The notes under the pieces were generated by a model. The model was not told the origin of the DNA. It did not search any database and was given only the letters and a program-made list of their open reading frames with translations. The translations under genes and the position numbers were made by a program. Below, piece after piece: positions 1 to 8,622 of a DNA stretch of 30,271 bases; within the stretch, counting starts at the first letter, position 1; every line of letters starts with the position of its first letter. Origin of the DNA: an uncultured Flavobacteriales bacterium (lineage in GTDB: Bacteria > Bacteroidota > Bacteroidia > Flavobacteriales > Crocinitomicaceae); NCBI GenBank assembly GCA_946480085.1, contig CAMLHZ010000025.1, positions 1 to 30,271 of the forward strand. Direction: 5' to 3'.

Positions 1-54
1 GGCCTGAATTCCTGAACAAACAAGAATTGCAATGATAGCCAGCAGGGTTTTCAT
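1..54 (-). CDS. N-terminal signal peptide of an exported protein, cut by the window edge
   Basis: Reading leftward from the ATG at 54-52, 18 codons are open and give MKTLLAIIAILVCSGIQA before the window ends. This is a typical Sec signal peptide: Lys at position 2, a hydrophobic core from residue 4 to 13, and a small-residue end (IQA) that fits signal peptidase I cleavage. The Cys at 13 is preceded by I-L-V, which is not a good lipobox, so an ordinary exported protein is more likely than a lipoprotein. A promoter-like pair lies just upstream. The mature protein lies outside the window, so its function is unknown. Confidence 0.6.
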   Translation of the reverse strand, partial: MKTLLAIIAILVCSGIQA

Positions 55-77
55 AGCGTTTGCTTTTTTTGAAAACG

Positions 78-107
78 TAAAAATAGCAGTACTTAGTATT
101 GCAGCAA
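78..107 (-). promoter_or_regulatory. Bacteroidota-type promoter for the gene truncated at the left edge
   Basis: On the minus strand, TTG (107-105) is followed after 19 nt by TATTTTTA (85-78), one base off the Bacteroidota -7 consensus TAnnTTTG. The predicted transcript start would leave a leader of roughly 18-20 nt before the ATG at 54. The region is AT-rich, so chance matches are possible. Confidence 0.35.
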
Positions 108-197
108 GTGGGATTGACTTTAACTTATTCATAAAACAACTTTGTCATGGTTTATGAATAAGACAACTGAAAAAATGTTTACCCCTATACTATTCAG

Positions 198-228
198 AAA
201 AAATCCCGTTGTGCAAATTTGTACAACG
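198..228 (-). terminator. Rho-independent terminator of the giant T9SS protein gene
   Basis: On the minus strand, CGTTGTACAAATTTGCACAACG folds into a stem of about 10 bp with one G-T wobble. GGGA and six T residues follow at once. It lies 35 nt past the stop codon of the gene ending at 263. Confidence 0.75.
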
Positions 229-262
229 AGATTGAATATACTTTAATGTTCGTTTAAAGCTC

Positions 263-3200
263 CTAATCTTTAACAACTTTCTTTATAACGGTACCTTTCC
301 AGGTAGTCAATTCAAAGAAATAAACCCCAGTTTCAAAACTTTTCAGAGATACTTGTTCTCCGCTTAAGATTTCTTTCGATTGAAGTAGTTTTCCTTGTGC
401 ATCACGAATAATCAACTGACCAGATGAATCTTCAAATAGTAAATGAACGATATCCATTGTTGGATTTGGGTATAATTCAAAATAAATGTTTGTCATTTCC
501 TTTATTCCAATCGTGTTGATTTCAACACAATTTGTGGTGTCGTCACAACTATTTCCGTTGCTTACAATGGCAGCGTAACTTCCGTTTACAAGAGGTGAAA
601 ATGTAGCGGAAGTTGCTCCATTTATTTCCTGATTTGTTGAACAATCTATCCATTGAAAAGAAGTTCCTCCAGTTGCAGTTATGCTATTATCAGCTGCTCC
701 AGTGGCAGATGCAGAAAGGGTTTGATGAATAGTCAGATTCAACGTTAATATTGAATCACAACCAACACTATTGGTTAAATTTTGAGTATAAATATCGGAG
801 GTTGTGTAGGTTTGTCCATTTAAGGTAAATGAATCACATGCCGTAACCGTCAAGGAACTTGATGTTGGTTGATGGATTGTTAAGTTCAATGTCAATGTCG
901 AATCACAACCAGCAGCGTTCGTAAGGTTCTGTACATGAATACCAGATGATGTATATGTTTGTCCATTTAACGTATATGAGACACACTCGCTAATATTCAC
1001 ACTACTTGTAGTTGAATTCTTAATTGTCAAATTCAATGTTAATGTAGAATCACAACCCGAAACATTCGTGAAACTTTGCATGTATACACCCGAGGTAGTG
1101 TAAGTTTGACCGTTTAGGGTGTACGAATCACATTCAACAACTGATATACTACTTGAGGTTGCAGAATTAATGGTGAGATTTAAGGTCAACGTAGAATCAC
1201 AGCCCGCAGCATTGATTAAATTCTGAATATAAGTGCCTGATGTGGTATATGTTTGAGTATTTAATGTGTACGAATCACATTCAACAACTGTAATACTACT
1301 TGATGTAGAATGGTGGATAGTTAAATTCATTGTAACTATTGAATCACATCCATTACTTGCCGTCAGCACCTGCACATAATTCCCTGAAGATGTATACGTT
1401 TGAGAATTCCAGGTATAAGAATCACAAGAAGTATGCGTAAATGAGTGTGTGATTTCATTTGGCTCGTCAATAGTCACGGAAATAGACTGATTACATGAAT
1501 TAACATCCGTAATGGTTAATGTATTCATCCCTTGAGATAGTGCTATTGCTGTACTTGTTGTTTCTCCGCTTGGAGACCAAACAAAAGTATGTGTACCTGT
1601 TCCACCAGAGGAGTTAACAGTTGCAGTACCATCATTGCCTCCAAAACAGCTAACATCCGTTTGAGATAAAATTGATGCAACGATTGGAGAAGGTTGAGAA
1701 ATAGTGAATGTTAAGGATACCGAACAACCGTTGATATCCGTAACTATGCACGTATAATTATTAGCTGTCAAATTCGAAATAGTTGTTGTTCCATCACCTA
1801 CTGGAGCCCCTGGTAACCAATCAATTATTAATGCTCCAGTACCTCCACTTGGCGGGTTAATTGAAGCAGTACCGTTTGAACCTCCAGCACAAAGAACTGG
1901 TGTAACACCAGATGAAATAAGATTAATTACAGGAGGTTCCGTTACCATTGCCGCAATTGTGACGACACATGAGTTGTTATCAGTAATAGTTACCGAATAG
2001 TTTCCGGCTGTTAGATTACTTCTATCCTCTGTAGTTGCTCCATTTTCCCAATTATAAGAATATGGCATTGTTCCACCGGTAACAGACAGGTTTATAGCTC
2101 CTGTAGTTCCACCATTACAATTTACATTCGTTAAAGAAGTTGAAGGCAAAAGCTCCGCTGGCTGATTGATTGTTGCGTTGTTTGTAACCAAACAACCATT
2201 TCCATCTGTAATTGTAACCGAATAATTCCCTGCAACTAAACCAGTTCTATCTTCGTTCGTAATTCCACCTCCCCAATTAAAATTGTAAGGTAGTGTTCCG
2301 CCCGAAACAGTCAAATCAATAGTCCCATTAGAACCATTGTAGCAACTCACATTCGTCTTTACAATTGAACTTGTGATACCAGAAGCAGGTTGAGAAATCG
2401 TTGCAGATAAAGTAACATGGCATCCATTGGCATCAGTTACAGTGACCGAATAATTTCCTGCTGGGATATTTGTTCTATCTTCTGTTGTTACTAAATCGTT
2501 CCAAACAAATTGATAAGGAATTGTTCCACCTGAAACCATTACATTAATTGCACCGGTTGATTCACCAAAACACAGCACCGGAGTTGTCGTTCTAGATGCT
2601 ACTAAAACCGGTGGCTGGGTAACAGTTATGGAAGCTACAGTTATACATGAATGGGCGTCTGTTACAGTTACAGAATAGGTACCTGCAACTAAACCAGCTC
2701 GATCCTCCGTTGTAATACCTCCACCCCAATCGTAATGATACGGAGCTGTACCCCCAGTTACGGTAAGATTGATTGCGCCATTTGTACCAGCATTGCAACT
2801 TACATTTGTAACTATAGAACTGGTTTCCAGTTTATTTGGCTCATGAACAGATACCATAACCGTGTCTTTACAACCTTTCAGATCTTCAACGATCAACATA
2901 TAATTATCTCCAGGAAAACCTGAAATATCTTCTGTATGTGCTACAGCTTCATCCTCAGAACCATACCAACTGTAACTAAAAGGGGTAGTTCCACCAGTAG
3001 TTGATACGTTGACAGCTCCGTTAGAGCTTCCAAAACAAGTTACATCTGTAACTGAATTTACATTCAGGAAAACGGGCGCGTAAAGATTAACATTGATATT
3101 TAGCGCTGAATCACAACCTTGTGAATTCGTTAGGTGTTGAATATAATTTCCGTCTGTTGTATAGGTAATTCCATTCACAGTGATCGATCCGCAGCCAATT

Positions 3201-5752
3201 AGTGAAATAAAATTCGATGTGTTTTGTTTGATGGTTAAATTCAGTGTGATTACAGAATCACATCCTTGAGAATTTGGAATAGTTGCCACTTTAGCTCCGC
3301 TACTGGTGTAAGTTACACCATTTACTGGCCAAAGATAAGAACCACATGCAGTTGCACTAACCGTAGCGGTGGAATTGAACTTACGCGTGAAGTTCAATGT
3401 CAATATCGAATCACAGCCAGCAGTACTTGTCAAATTTTGGGTATAAACACCAGTTGCAGTGTACGTTTGCCCGTTTAACGTATATGGATTACAACGTGTA
3501 ATAGACAACGATGACGTTTTCAATAAACAGTTGTTCAAACGGGCAATTCTATTTCTACCTAATGCATTGTAAGCAGTAAAATAGCCCGCAACTAAAAGTT
3601 TATTATCCGATTGCAATTCCAAATCACTCGGTACTCCACTCAATCCGACTCCAGAAGCATTAAAACTAGCGTCCAATGTTCCATTAGAATTGATTCGTGC
3701 CAAACGATTAACAGCTGTTCCATTATAAGAAGTAAACCAACCACCAACTAAAATTCGCCCATCAGATTGGATAGTCACCGTTTCAGCCAAATTGTTCAAT
3801 CCAGTACCTAATGCGAAGGTTGGATCAATGCTACCATTACTGTTTATACGTGCAATTCGGCTACTGGATGTTGATGAGCAGGTACTGAAATATCCTACTA
3901 AAACGATTTTTCCATCGGTTTGAATTGCAATATCGCTAACTGAACCATTGGTTCCGTTTCCAGTAAATGAGGCATCAACTGTACCATCTATATTCAATCG
4001 AATAATGTTGTTTTTGTTGACACCATTGTATGTGTAAAAATCACCACCAACCAATATTTTTCCATCAGTCTGAATTGCCAGAGTATAAACAGAATAGGTA
4101 AAACCTGTTCCATACACAAAGCCAGCATCAATACTTCCGTTGCTATTTAGTCGAATTATTTTGTTGGCAGGCGTTCCATTGTAAGAACTAAACTCTCCAC
4201 CAATAACTATTTTTCCATCCGACTGAATGGCGATGCTCTTTACTTCACTATTGAATCCAGATCCCGTTACGAAAGTACCATCTACAGTACCATTTGCATT
4301 TAAACGCACAATACAATTGACAGAAGTTCCATTGTAGTCATAGAAAAATCCACCTGCTAGAATTTTACCATCTGCCTGAATTGCAATTGCATTTATTTTT
4401 CCGAACATATTAAAACCTGTTCCAGTTGAAAAAGTAGCATCAATAGCACCAGTAGAAGTCAATCTGGCAATTCTATTTGCTTTTGTTTCAAAGTAAGAGG
4501 TAAATTCTCCTCCAATGAGGATTTTACCATCACTTTGAACTTTCACTGTCTTAATGGCTGCATTTGCACTGTTATTCGGATTAAATGTCAAATCCAACGT
4601 TCCTGTTGAACCAATTCTGGTAATTCTGTTTCTGGTATAGCCAGTAAACTCTGTAAATACACCACCAATAACATACTTGCCATCGGACTGGATGGAAGCG
4701 CAAAGAATTGGGTTATCTGCACTTACTCCAGGGTCAAATGTTGTATCTAAACCACCTGAAGAATTGACACGCGCGCAATATTTTCTAGCCACCAAATTGT
4801 ACGTTGTAAAGGATCCTACAAGAAACACTTTGCCTGTGCTTTCTAATACAATTTTCGACAATCCGCCAACACCTGAACCAACTGTAAAAGTGACATCCAG
4901 TGTTCCATTGGCGTTGATTCTACAAAAACCATTTCGCGCTGTACCATTATATGTTGTGAATGTACCTCCAAGAAGTATTTTTCCATCCGGTTGAATAGCT
5001 AAAGTATTGACATCATAACTAGCACCTGTACCTGGTGTAAAGGTTGCGTCAACGGTTCCAACAGAAGTAAGACGAATAATTCTACTTGCACCTGTTCCAT
5101 TATAATTTGTAAATCCACCACCAACAACAATATTTCCGTCGGTTTGAATTCCAATGGTTTTTACATAAAAATCAAAACCAGTTCCAGTAGTAAATGTCGC
5201 ATCCAAAGTTCCATCGGCATTTACACGAGCTATTTTACCCCGAGATGTGCCGTTGTAAGAACTAAAACTTCCTCCAATGATTATTTTACCGTTTGATTGA
5301 AGTTTAACGGATGTTATTATATCATTCGCACCAGTACCAGGATTAAACGTTGCATCTAGAGATCCGTCCGTATTCAAACGAGCAATTCTATTTCTTGCCG
5401 TACCATTAAATGTGGTAAAATCTCCAACTATAATAACTTTTCCATCACTCTGTAAAGCTAAATCGTAAATCGGTGCATTAGCACCCGTAGGACAAGAAAA
5501 TGTATTATCATAGGTTCCGTTTGAATTGATTCTCGCAATTCTAACAGAGAAGTTATCATTGTACTTTCCAAAAGAACCTACAATAATAATTTTTCCGTCA
5601 CTCTGTATGACACTAGCCTCTACTTGAAAATCAACACCGTCTCCGTTTCCATAACCATTGTCACTAGAATTAAAGGTGGCATCCAAAGTTCCTGGCTGAG
5701 CCAAAAGGATAAAATTCAGAAATAAAAATGCTACTAAAAGGAGGTTTCTCAT
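263..5752 (-). CDS. Giant T9SS-exported delta-60/SprB repeat protein
   Basis: This is an 1829-residue exported protein. Residues 1-19 are a signal peptide ending LLAQ. Residues about 20-740 hold 14 delta-60 (DUF5122-type) repeats, recognised by lines such as AIQSDGKIVIGGEFSSYNG followed by RIARLNSNGSLDATF; this family is predicted to form beta-propellers. Residues about 748-890 hold three modules of about 50 residues with paired cysteines and an ending like GCDSxLTLNLTI. Residues about 900-1430 hold seven SprB repeats (GGTxPYxYxWxxG...AGxYSVTVTDxxGC), the repeat type named after the Flavobacterium gliding adhesin SprB. Five more two-cysteine modules follow (about 1433-1675). The C-terminal 75 residues begin YFELYPNPT and end in a Lys-rich tail, a type A T9SS sorting domain that directs export and surface attachment. 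No enzyme domain is visible. A surface adhesin or secreted matrix protein is an inference. A strong terminator follows the gene. Confidence 0.9.
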   Translation of the reverse strand: MRNLLLVAFLFLNFILLAQPGTLDATFNSSDNGYGNGDGVDFQVEASVIQSDGKIIIVGSFGKYNDNFSVRIARINSNGTYDNTFSCPTGANAPIYDLALQSDGKVIIVGDFTTFNGTARNRIARLNTDGSLDATFNPGTGANDIITSVKLQSNGKIIIGGSFSSYNGTSRGKIARVNADGTLDATFTTGTGFDFYVKTIGIQTDGNIVVGGGFTNYNGTGASRIIRLTSVGTVDATFTPGTGASYDVNTLAIQPDGKILLGGTFTTYNGTARNGFCRINANGTLDVTFTVGSGVGGLSKIVLESTGKVFLVGSFTTYNLVARKYCARVNSSGGLDTTFDPGVSADNPILCASIQSDGKYVIGGVFTEFTGYTRNRITRIGSTGTLDLTFNPNNSANAAIKTVKVQSDGKILIGGEFTSYFETKANRIARLTSTGAIDATFSTGTGFNMFGKINAIAIQADGKILAGGFFYDYNGTSVNCIVRLNANGTVDGTFVTGSGFNSEVKSIAIQSDGKIVIGGEFSSYNGTPANKIIRLNSNGSIDAGFVYGTGFTYSVYTLAIQTDGKILVGGDFYTYNGVNKNNIIRLNIDGTVDASFTGNGTNGSVSDIAIQTDGKIVLVGYFSTCSSTSSSRIARINSNGSIDPTFALGTGLNNLAETVTIQSDGRILVGGWFTSYNGTAVNRLARINSNGTLDASFNASGVGLSGVPSDLELQSDNKLLVAGYFTAYNALGRNRIARLNNCLLKTSSLSITRCNPYTLNGQTYTATGVYTQNLTSTAGCDSILTLNFTRKFNSTATVSATACGSYLWPVNGVTYTSSGAKVATIPNSQGCDSVITLNLTIKQNTSNFISLIGCGSITVNGITYTTDGNYIQHLTNSQGCDSALNINVNLYAPVFLNVNSVTDVTCFGSSNGAVNVSTTGGTTPFSYSWYGSEDEAVAHTEDISGFPGDNYMLIVEDLKGCKDTVMVSVHEPNKLETSSIVTNVSCNAGTNGAINLTVTGGTAPYHYDWGGGITTEDRAGLVAGTYSVTVTDAHSCITVASITVTQPPVLVASRTTTPVLCFGESTGAINVMVSGGTIPYQFVWNDLVTTEDRTNIPAGNYSVTVTDANGCHVTLSATISQPASGITSSIVKTNVSCYNGSNGTIDLTVSGGTLPYNFNWGGGITNEDRTGLVAGNYSVTITDGNGCLVTNNATINQPAELLPSTSLTNVNCNGGTTGAINLSVTGGTMPYSYNWENGATTEDRSNLTAGNYSVTITDNNSCVVTIAAMVTEPPVINLISSGVTPVLCAGGSNGTASINPPSGGTGALIIDWLPGAPVGDGTTTISNLTANNYTCIVTDINGCSVSLTFTISQPSPIVASILSQTDVSCFGGNDGTATVNSSGGTGTHTFVWSPSGETTSTAIALSQGMNTLTITDVNSCNQSISVTIDEPNEITHSFTHTSCDSYTWNSQTYTSSGNYVQVLTASNGCDSIVTMNLTIHHSTSSSITVVECDSYTLNTQTYTTSGTYIQNLINAAGCDSTLTLNLTINSATSSSISVVECDSYTLNGQTYTTSGVYMQSFTNVSGCDSTLTLNLTIKNSTTSSVNISECVSYTLNGQTYTSSGIHVQNLTNAAGCDSTLTLNLTIHQPTSSSLTVTACDSFTLNGQTYTTSDIYTQNLTNSVGCDSILTLNLTIHQTLSASATGAADNSITATGGTSFQWIDCSTNQEINGATSATFSPLVNGSYAAIVSNGNSCDDTTNCVEINTIGIKEMTNIYFELYPNPTMDIVHLLFEDSSGQLIIRDAQGKLLQSKEILSGEQVSLKSFETGVYFFELTTWKGTVIKKVVKD
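722..1440 (-). repeat. Five tandem 147-bp units encoding two-cysteine modules
   Basis: The word gaatcaca (complement of the GCDS codons) recurs at 753, 900, 1047, 1194 and 1341, exactly 147 nt apart each time. This gives five copies of a 49-residue module, roughly CDSYTLNGQTYTTSG then a linker to GCDSTLTLNLTI. Each copy carries a Cys near its start and another in GCDS. Copies are similar at the DNA level, especially the central three. Confidence 0.9.
1450..3060 (-). repeat. Seven SprB-type repeats
   Basis: Seven consecutive modules of about 65-76 residues each start with a (N/D/P)V(S/T/L)C motif, continue through GGTxPYxxxW and TEDRxxLxAGNYSVTVTDxNGC, and end in a Q/E-P turn. Copies 2-5 are the most alike. 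Copies 6 and 7 are diverged and lack the TEDR segment. Confidence 0.85.
3085..3530 (-). repeat. Three two-cysteine modules, second array
   Basis: The same gaatcaca landmark occurs at 3108, 3255 and 3408 (spacings 147 and 153 nt). The three modules are homologous to the array at 722-1440 but more diverged, with C-G-S or C-N-P in place of C-D-S. The SprB block sits between the two arrays. Confidence 0.8.
3535..5690 (-). repeat. Fourteen delta-60 repeats
   Basis: Fourteen copies can be counted from their core (A/V)(I/L)QSDGK(I/V)xxGGxF(T/S)xYNG. The first, sixth, seventh, eighth, twelfth and fourteenth copies are degenerate in the YNG part. The block fills the first 740 residues of the giant protein after its signal peptide. 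Confidence 0.85.
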
Positions 5753-5865
5753 GATTTAGGATTTTTCACAGTAGATAATATTTTTCGTGAAATTACACAA
5801 AAAAATAAATCCCCACTACATATGAGATCACTTCAATGATCATTCTTTGCCGGGAACAAAATGTC

Positions 5866-5897
5866 AAAAAAAAAGAGCCTACCGTAGCAGACTCTTT
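5866..5897 (-). terminator. Rho-independent terminator of fabI
   Basis: On the minus strand, an 11-bp stem (AAAGAGTCTGC paired with GGTAGGCTCTTT through two G-T wobbles, arms 5872-5882 and 5887-5897) is capped by a TACG loop closed by C-G. This is the UNCG class of very stable tetraloop. A run of nine T follows on the template side of the stem (5866-5874). It lies 18 nt past the fabI stop codon. Confidence 0.85.
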
Positions 5898-5914
5898 CGA
5901 TATTTTATAGAATA

Positions 5915-6724
5915 TTAAATTCCGAATTTCTCCATAATTGCGTTTGAAACTCCTGTTGAAGAGTAACCACCATCGTGGAACAAGTTCTGCATAGTCACCA
6001 TTCTTGTTAAGTCAGAGAATAATGAAATACAGTAGTTTGCACAATCTTCTGCGCTTGCGTTTCCTAGTGGAGAAACAGCATCAGCGTAATCGTAGAAATC
6101 ACCAAAACCTTTAATTCCGCTTCCTGCAGTTGTTTTTGTAGGCGACTGAGAAACCGTATTTACACGTACTTTTTTCTCAACACCGTAATGGTAACCAAAA
6201 CTACGAGCGATTGACTCTAACATTGCTTTAATGTCGGCCATATCTGTGTAGAACGGGTAAGTTCTTTGCGCCGCAGCGTAAGAAAGAGCAACAACACTTC
6301 CCCACTCGTTAATAGCGTCTAATTTCTTAGCAACAGAAAGCATTTTATGCAACGACATAGCGGAAACATCAACTCCTTTTGCGAAATAATCGTAGTTAGA
6401 TTCTGCGTAAGGAACATTCTTACGAATGTTAACCGACATACCTATTGAGTGTAGAACGAAATCAATTTTACCACCAAGAACTTCTTGAGATTCAGTAAAC
6501 AATTTTGTCAAATCTTCAATACTAGTTGCGTCAGCAGGAATAATCTTCGAGTTTGTTTTCTCTGCCAAGGCATTAATTTCACCCATACGCATTGCGATAG
6601 GTGCATTTGTAAGAACAAACGTTGCTCCATGCTCATGAGCCTTTTCTGCAACTTTCCATGCAATTGAGTTCTCATCTAAAGCTCCGGTAATAATACCACG
6701 TTTTCCTTCTAATAATTTTGACAT
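5915..6724 (-). CDS. fabI: Enoyl-[acyl-carrier-protein] reductase (NADH), FabI
   Basis: This cytoplasmic enzyme performs the last reduction in each cycle of type II fatty-acid synthesis, converting trans-2-enoyl-ACP to acyl-ACP with NADH. The 269-residue length is normal. The N-terminal cofactor loop reads GIITGALDENSIAW (residues 10-23), typical of the short-chain dehydrogenase fold in FabI. The catalytic pair is Tyr159 and Lys166 (Y-x6-K), with the second conserved Tyr at 149. HSIG at 92-95 keeps the glycine whose change gives triclosan resistance in E. coli. The C-terminal substrate-side segment is HDGGYSSTGVSNAIMEKF. The gene has its own promoter-like pair and a strong terminator, so it is probably monocistronic. 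Confidence 0.97.
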   Translation of the reverse strand: MSKLLEGKRGIITGALDENSIAWKVAEKAHEHGATFVLTNAPIAMRMGEINALAEKTNSKIIPADATSIEDLTKLFTESQEVLGGKIDFVLHSIGMSVNIRKNVPYAESNYDYFAKGVDVSAMSLHKMLSVAKKLDAINEWGSVVALSYAAAQRTYPFYTDMADIKAMLESIARSFGYHYGVEKKVRVNTVSQSPTKTTAGSGIKGFGDFYDYADAVSPLGNASAEDCANYCISLFSDLTRMVTMQNLFHDGGYSSTGVSNAIMEKFGI

Positions 6725-6743
6725 ATCTGAATTTTTAGTGCTA

Positions 6744-6779
6744 CAAATTTAAGAGAAAAAGTGAAGGATAGAATCAAAA
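6744..6779 (-). promoter_or_regulatory. Promoter of fabI
   Basis: On the minus strand, TTTTG (6779-6775), a 23-nt spacer and TAAATTTG (6751-6744) match the Bacteroidota -33/-7 pattern, with a perfect -7 box. The spacer is at the long end of the known range. The -7 box lies 19 nt upstream of the fabI ATG. Confidence 0.5.
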
Positions 6780-6782
6780 GTT

Positions 6783-6832
6783 CAAAGGGAGTTCAAAAGG
6801 CTCAAAACTGAGAATTACGCTTGAACCCTTTG
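6783..6832. repeat. Intergenic inverted repeat built from ttcaaag words
   Basis: CAAAGGGAGTTCAA (6783-6796) pairs with TTGAACCCTTTG (6821-6832) except for a 2-nt bulge, enclosing a 24-nt loop. Related words (gttcaaaagg, gctcaaaac, ctttttgaacc) fill the rest of the interval up to about 6856. It may act as a hairpin terminator for the gene ending at 6860, but no long T run follows. Confidence 0.6.
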
Positions 6833-6859
6833 AATATCTTAAACTTTTTGAACCAGTTG

Positions 6860-7399
6860 TTACTGCGGTAATTCCATAAACGTCCCATTCACAATTCCGA
6901 AGCGTGGATTTTCTGTTCCTTTGTCGTAAGTAACTCTTACAGCATCTTTTTCAATCGTAATGGAAATAGGTTCCCCTGCATTCTTCTGCTCAAAGTAATT
7001 GTATCCCAAATCGATCAACTCTTCACCGTTCAATCGGAACAAATTCATTTGAATGGCTTTATTGTCGGCGAAGCTAACCAACAGAATGTCTGTTTTTCCT
7101 TCTTCAATCTGTACTTCGTACACTTTTACCAACACGTCGTTCAGGTCGTTCAATTCCCAAATGCCAATGAGATTAACCATTCCTCCGATTCGAACCTGAC
7201 ATTTGACCACTTTTGTTCCGTCAATAACAGATACCAGTGTCAGGTATTTTTTGAGGTAAAGTCCTTTGACATTTGGCGCTTCGTAAGTTGAATTGAAATC
7301 GGCTATCAACTCTCCATTTCCCTGAATCGTCAATAATTCCTGTGTATTTCCTAAGAATGAAATGAATGCAGTAAGTAGTAATAGTTGTAATTTCTTCAT
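6860..7399 (-). CDS. Small exported protein of unknown function
   Basis: This 179-residue protein starts with a clear signal peptide, MKKLQLLLLTAFISFLGNTQ, with likely cleavage near residue 20. The mature part is about 160 residues of alternating hydrophobic and charged segments, so probably mostly beta structure. It has one cysteine and no motif that I recognise. There is no lipobox and no T9SS tail, so a periplasmic location is most likely. It lies 50 nt downstream of the metallo-hydrolase gene on the same strand and could be read through from it. No function can be assigned. Confidence 0.8.
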   Translation of the reverse strand: MKKLQLLLLTAFISFLGNTQELLTIQGNGELIADFNSTYEAPNVKGLYLKKYLTLVSVIDGTKVVKCQVRIGGMVNLIGIWELNDLNDVLVKVYEVQIEEGKTDILLVSFADNKAIQMNLFRLNGEELIDLGYNYFEQKNAGEPISITIEKDAVRVTYDKGTENPRFGIVNGTFMELPQ

Positions 7400-7449
7400 A
7401 GTGTTATGTATTATTCCATAATGATCGAAATATGAGATCTACTTCGGAA

Positions 7450-8229
7450 TTATTCTTCAAAGTCGAATGTGAGTCCATCATAAGCCACAAAAACGTTTTC
7501 AGGCAAGTCGTTCTCAATTTCTTCGTGTGTTCCGAACATGTGTGAGATATGCGTCAAATAAGCTTTTTTCGGATTTACCTTTCGAATAAACTCCAATGCC
7601 TCTTCCAGATTGAAATGCGAAATATGTGGTTCTTTTCGTAATGCGTTAACGATGAGCACATCCACTCCATTCAATTTTTCAATCTCTTGCGGTTCAACTG
7701 TTTTTGCATCAGTAACGTATGCAAACCTCCCTAGTCGGAATCCGAAAACCTCCATTTTGTAATGCCAAACTTTGACCGGAAGAACCATTGTTTTAGGTCC
7801 AAGCGTTATTGCCGAGTTATTGAAATTGATCAAATTGAAACGTGGAATTCCCGGATATGGATTGTCTTGAAAAGCGTAATGAAACTCGCGTCGCAGAGCA
7901 AACTCAACATCTTTGGTACAGTAAACATCCATATCGCGATTCTCCTTGAAATTGAATGCGCGAACATCATCTAAACCGGCAACATGATCTTTATGTTCAT
8001 GCGTGAACAGAACACCACGTAACGACTGTACTTTATGACGAAGCATCTGTTGACGAAAATCGGGCCCGGAATCAATTACAAAATTGCCGTCCTCGGTTTC
8101 CAATAGAACAGAACAACGCAAACGATTATCCTTCGGATTCTCTGAAGTGCAAACATGACAATTACATGCAATTACCGGTACACCTTGCGAGGTTCCACTT
8201 CCTAATATGGTAGCACGAAATTTAGTCAT
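7450..8229 (-). CDS. PhnP-like metallo-beta-lactamase-fold phosphodiesterase
   Basis: This 259-residue cytoplasmic hydrolase has the metallo-beta-lactamase fold. The metal-binding signature THEHKDH is at 76-82 (His77, His79, Asp81, His82), completed by His156, Asp174 and His227. Cys22, Cys24, Cys27 and His230 fit the extra structural zinc site known from E. coli PhnP (three Cys plus a C-terminal His), so it belongs to the phosphoribosyl 1,2-cyclic phosphate phosphodiesterase group. The substrate is unproven: there is no phn (phosphonate) gene nearby, so a general cyclic-phosphodiester role is as likely. Its ATG lies inside the end of the DUF423 gene (8-nt overlap, ATGACTAA), which suggests translational coupling. 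Confidence 0.88.
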   Translation of the reverse strand: MTKFRATILGSGTSQGVPVIACNCHVCTSENPKDNRLRCSVLLETEDGNFVIDSGPDFRQQMLRHKVQSLRGVLFTHEHKDHVAGLDDVRAFNFKENRDMDVYCTKDVEFALRREFHYAFQDNPYPGIPRFNLINFNNSAITLGPKTMVLPVKVWHYKMEVFGFRLGRFAYVTDAKTVEPQEIEKLNGVDVLIVNALRKEPHISHFNLEEALEFIRKVNPKKAYLTHISHMFGTHEEIENDLPENVFVAYDGLTFDFEE

Positions 8230-8617
8230 TGCGCCACCTTAACAATTGGAATAAACAAAGTACCCAGCCAATTATCATTAGTAAACCTCCGATTGGAGTA
8301 ATTGGTCCAAGAGCTTTGAGTTTTATATCACAAACGTATCCTATTGTCAAACCATAAAGACTTCCTGAAAAAAGAATAACTCCGAATAGTAACAGAAAAA
8401 AGACAACGCGTCCTGAGGCTTGTAATTTGGAATAAAGCAAGGGCATTGCAAGAAAGGCCAATCCGTGATACATTTGATAGCGAACACCGGTTTCAAAAAC
8501 GTTTAGCTGATTCGAATCAAGTTTATACACTTCCTTCAGTGCATGCGCTCCCATAGCTCCCAAAACAATTGAAAGAGCAATTAGTAGAACACCTGTAATC
8601 CACCACTTTTTTTCCAT
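8222..8617 (-). CDS. DUF423 (YgdD-type) inner-membrane protein
   Basis: This 131-residue membrane protein has about four hydrophobic segments (near residues 7-25, 48-63, 70-92 and 103-125). It carries DUF423 family hallmarks: LGAMGAHALK near 19-28, a YQMYHGLA segment near 47-54, GSLYGLTIGY near 85-94 and GPITPIGGLLMI near 103-114. The family is widespread and has no established biochemical function. It overlaps the following hydrolase gene by 8 nt, forming a two-gene unit. A perfect -7 box (TAATTTTG) ends only 5 nt before its ATG. Confidence 0.9.
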   Translation of the reverse strand: MEKKWWITGVLLIALSIVLGAMGAHALKEVYKLDSNQLNVFETGVRYQMYHGLAFLAMPLLYSKLQASGRVVFFLLLFGVILFSGSLYGLTIGYVCDIKLKALGPITPIGGLLMIIGWVLCLFQLLRWRND

Positions 8618-8622
8618 GAACT

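Noticed and set aside
2592..2798. Plus- and minus-strand short frames within the giant repeat protein gene
   Set aside because: They are out-of-frame or antisense readings of the repeat DNA without signals of their own.
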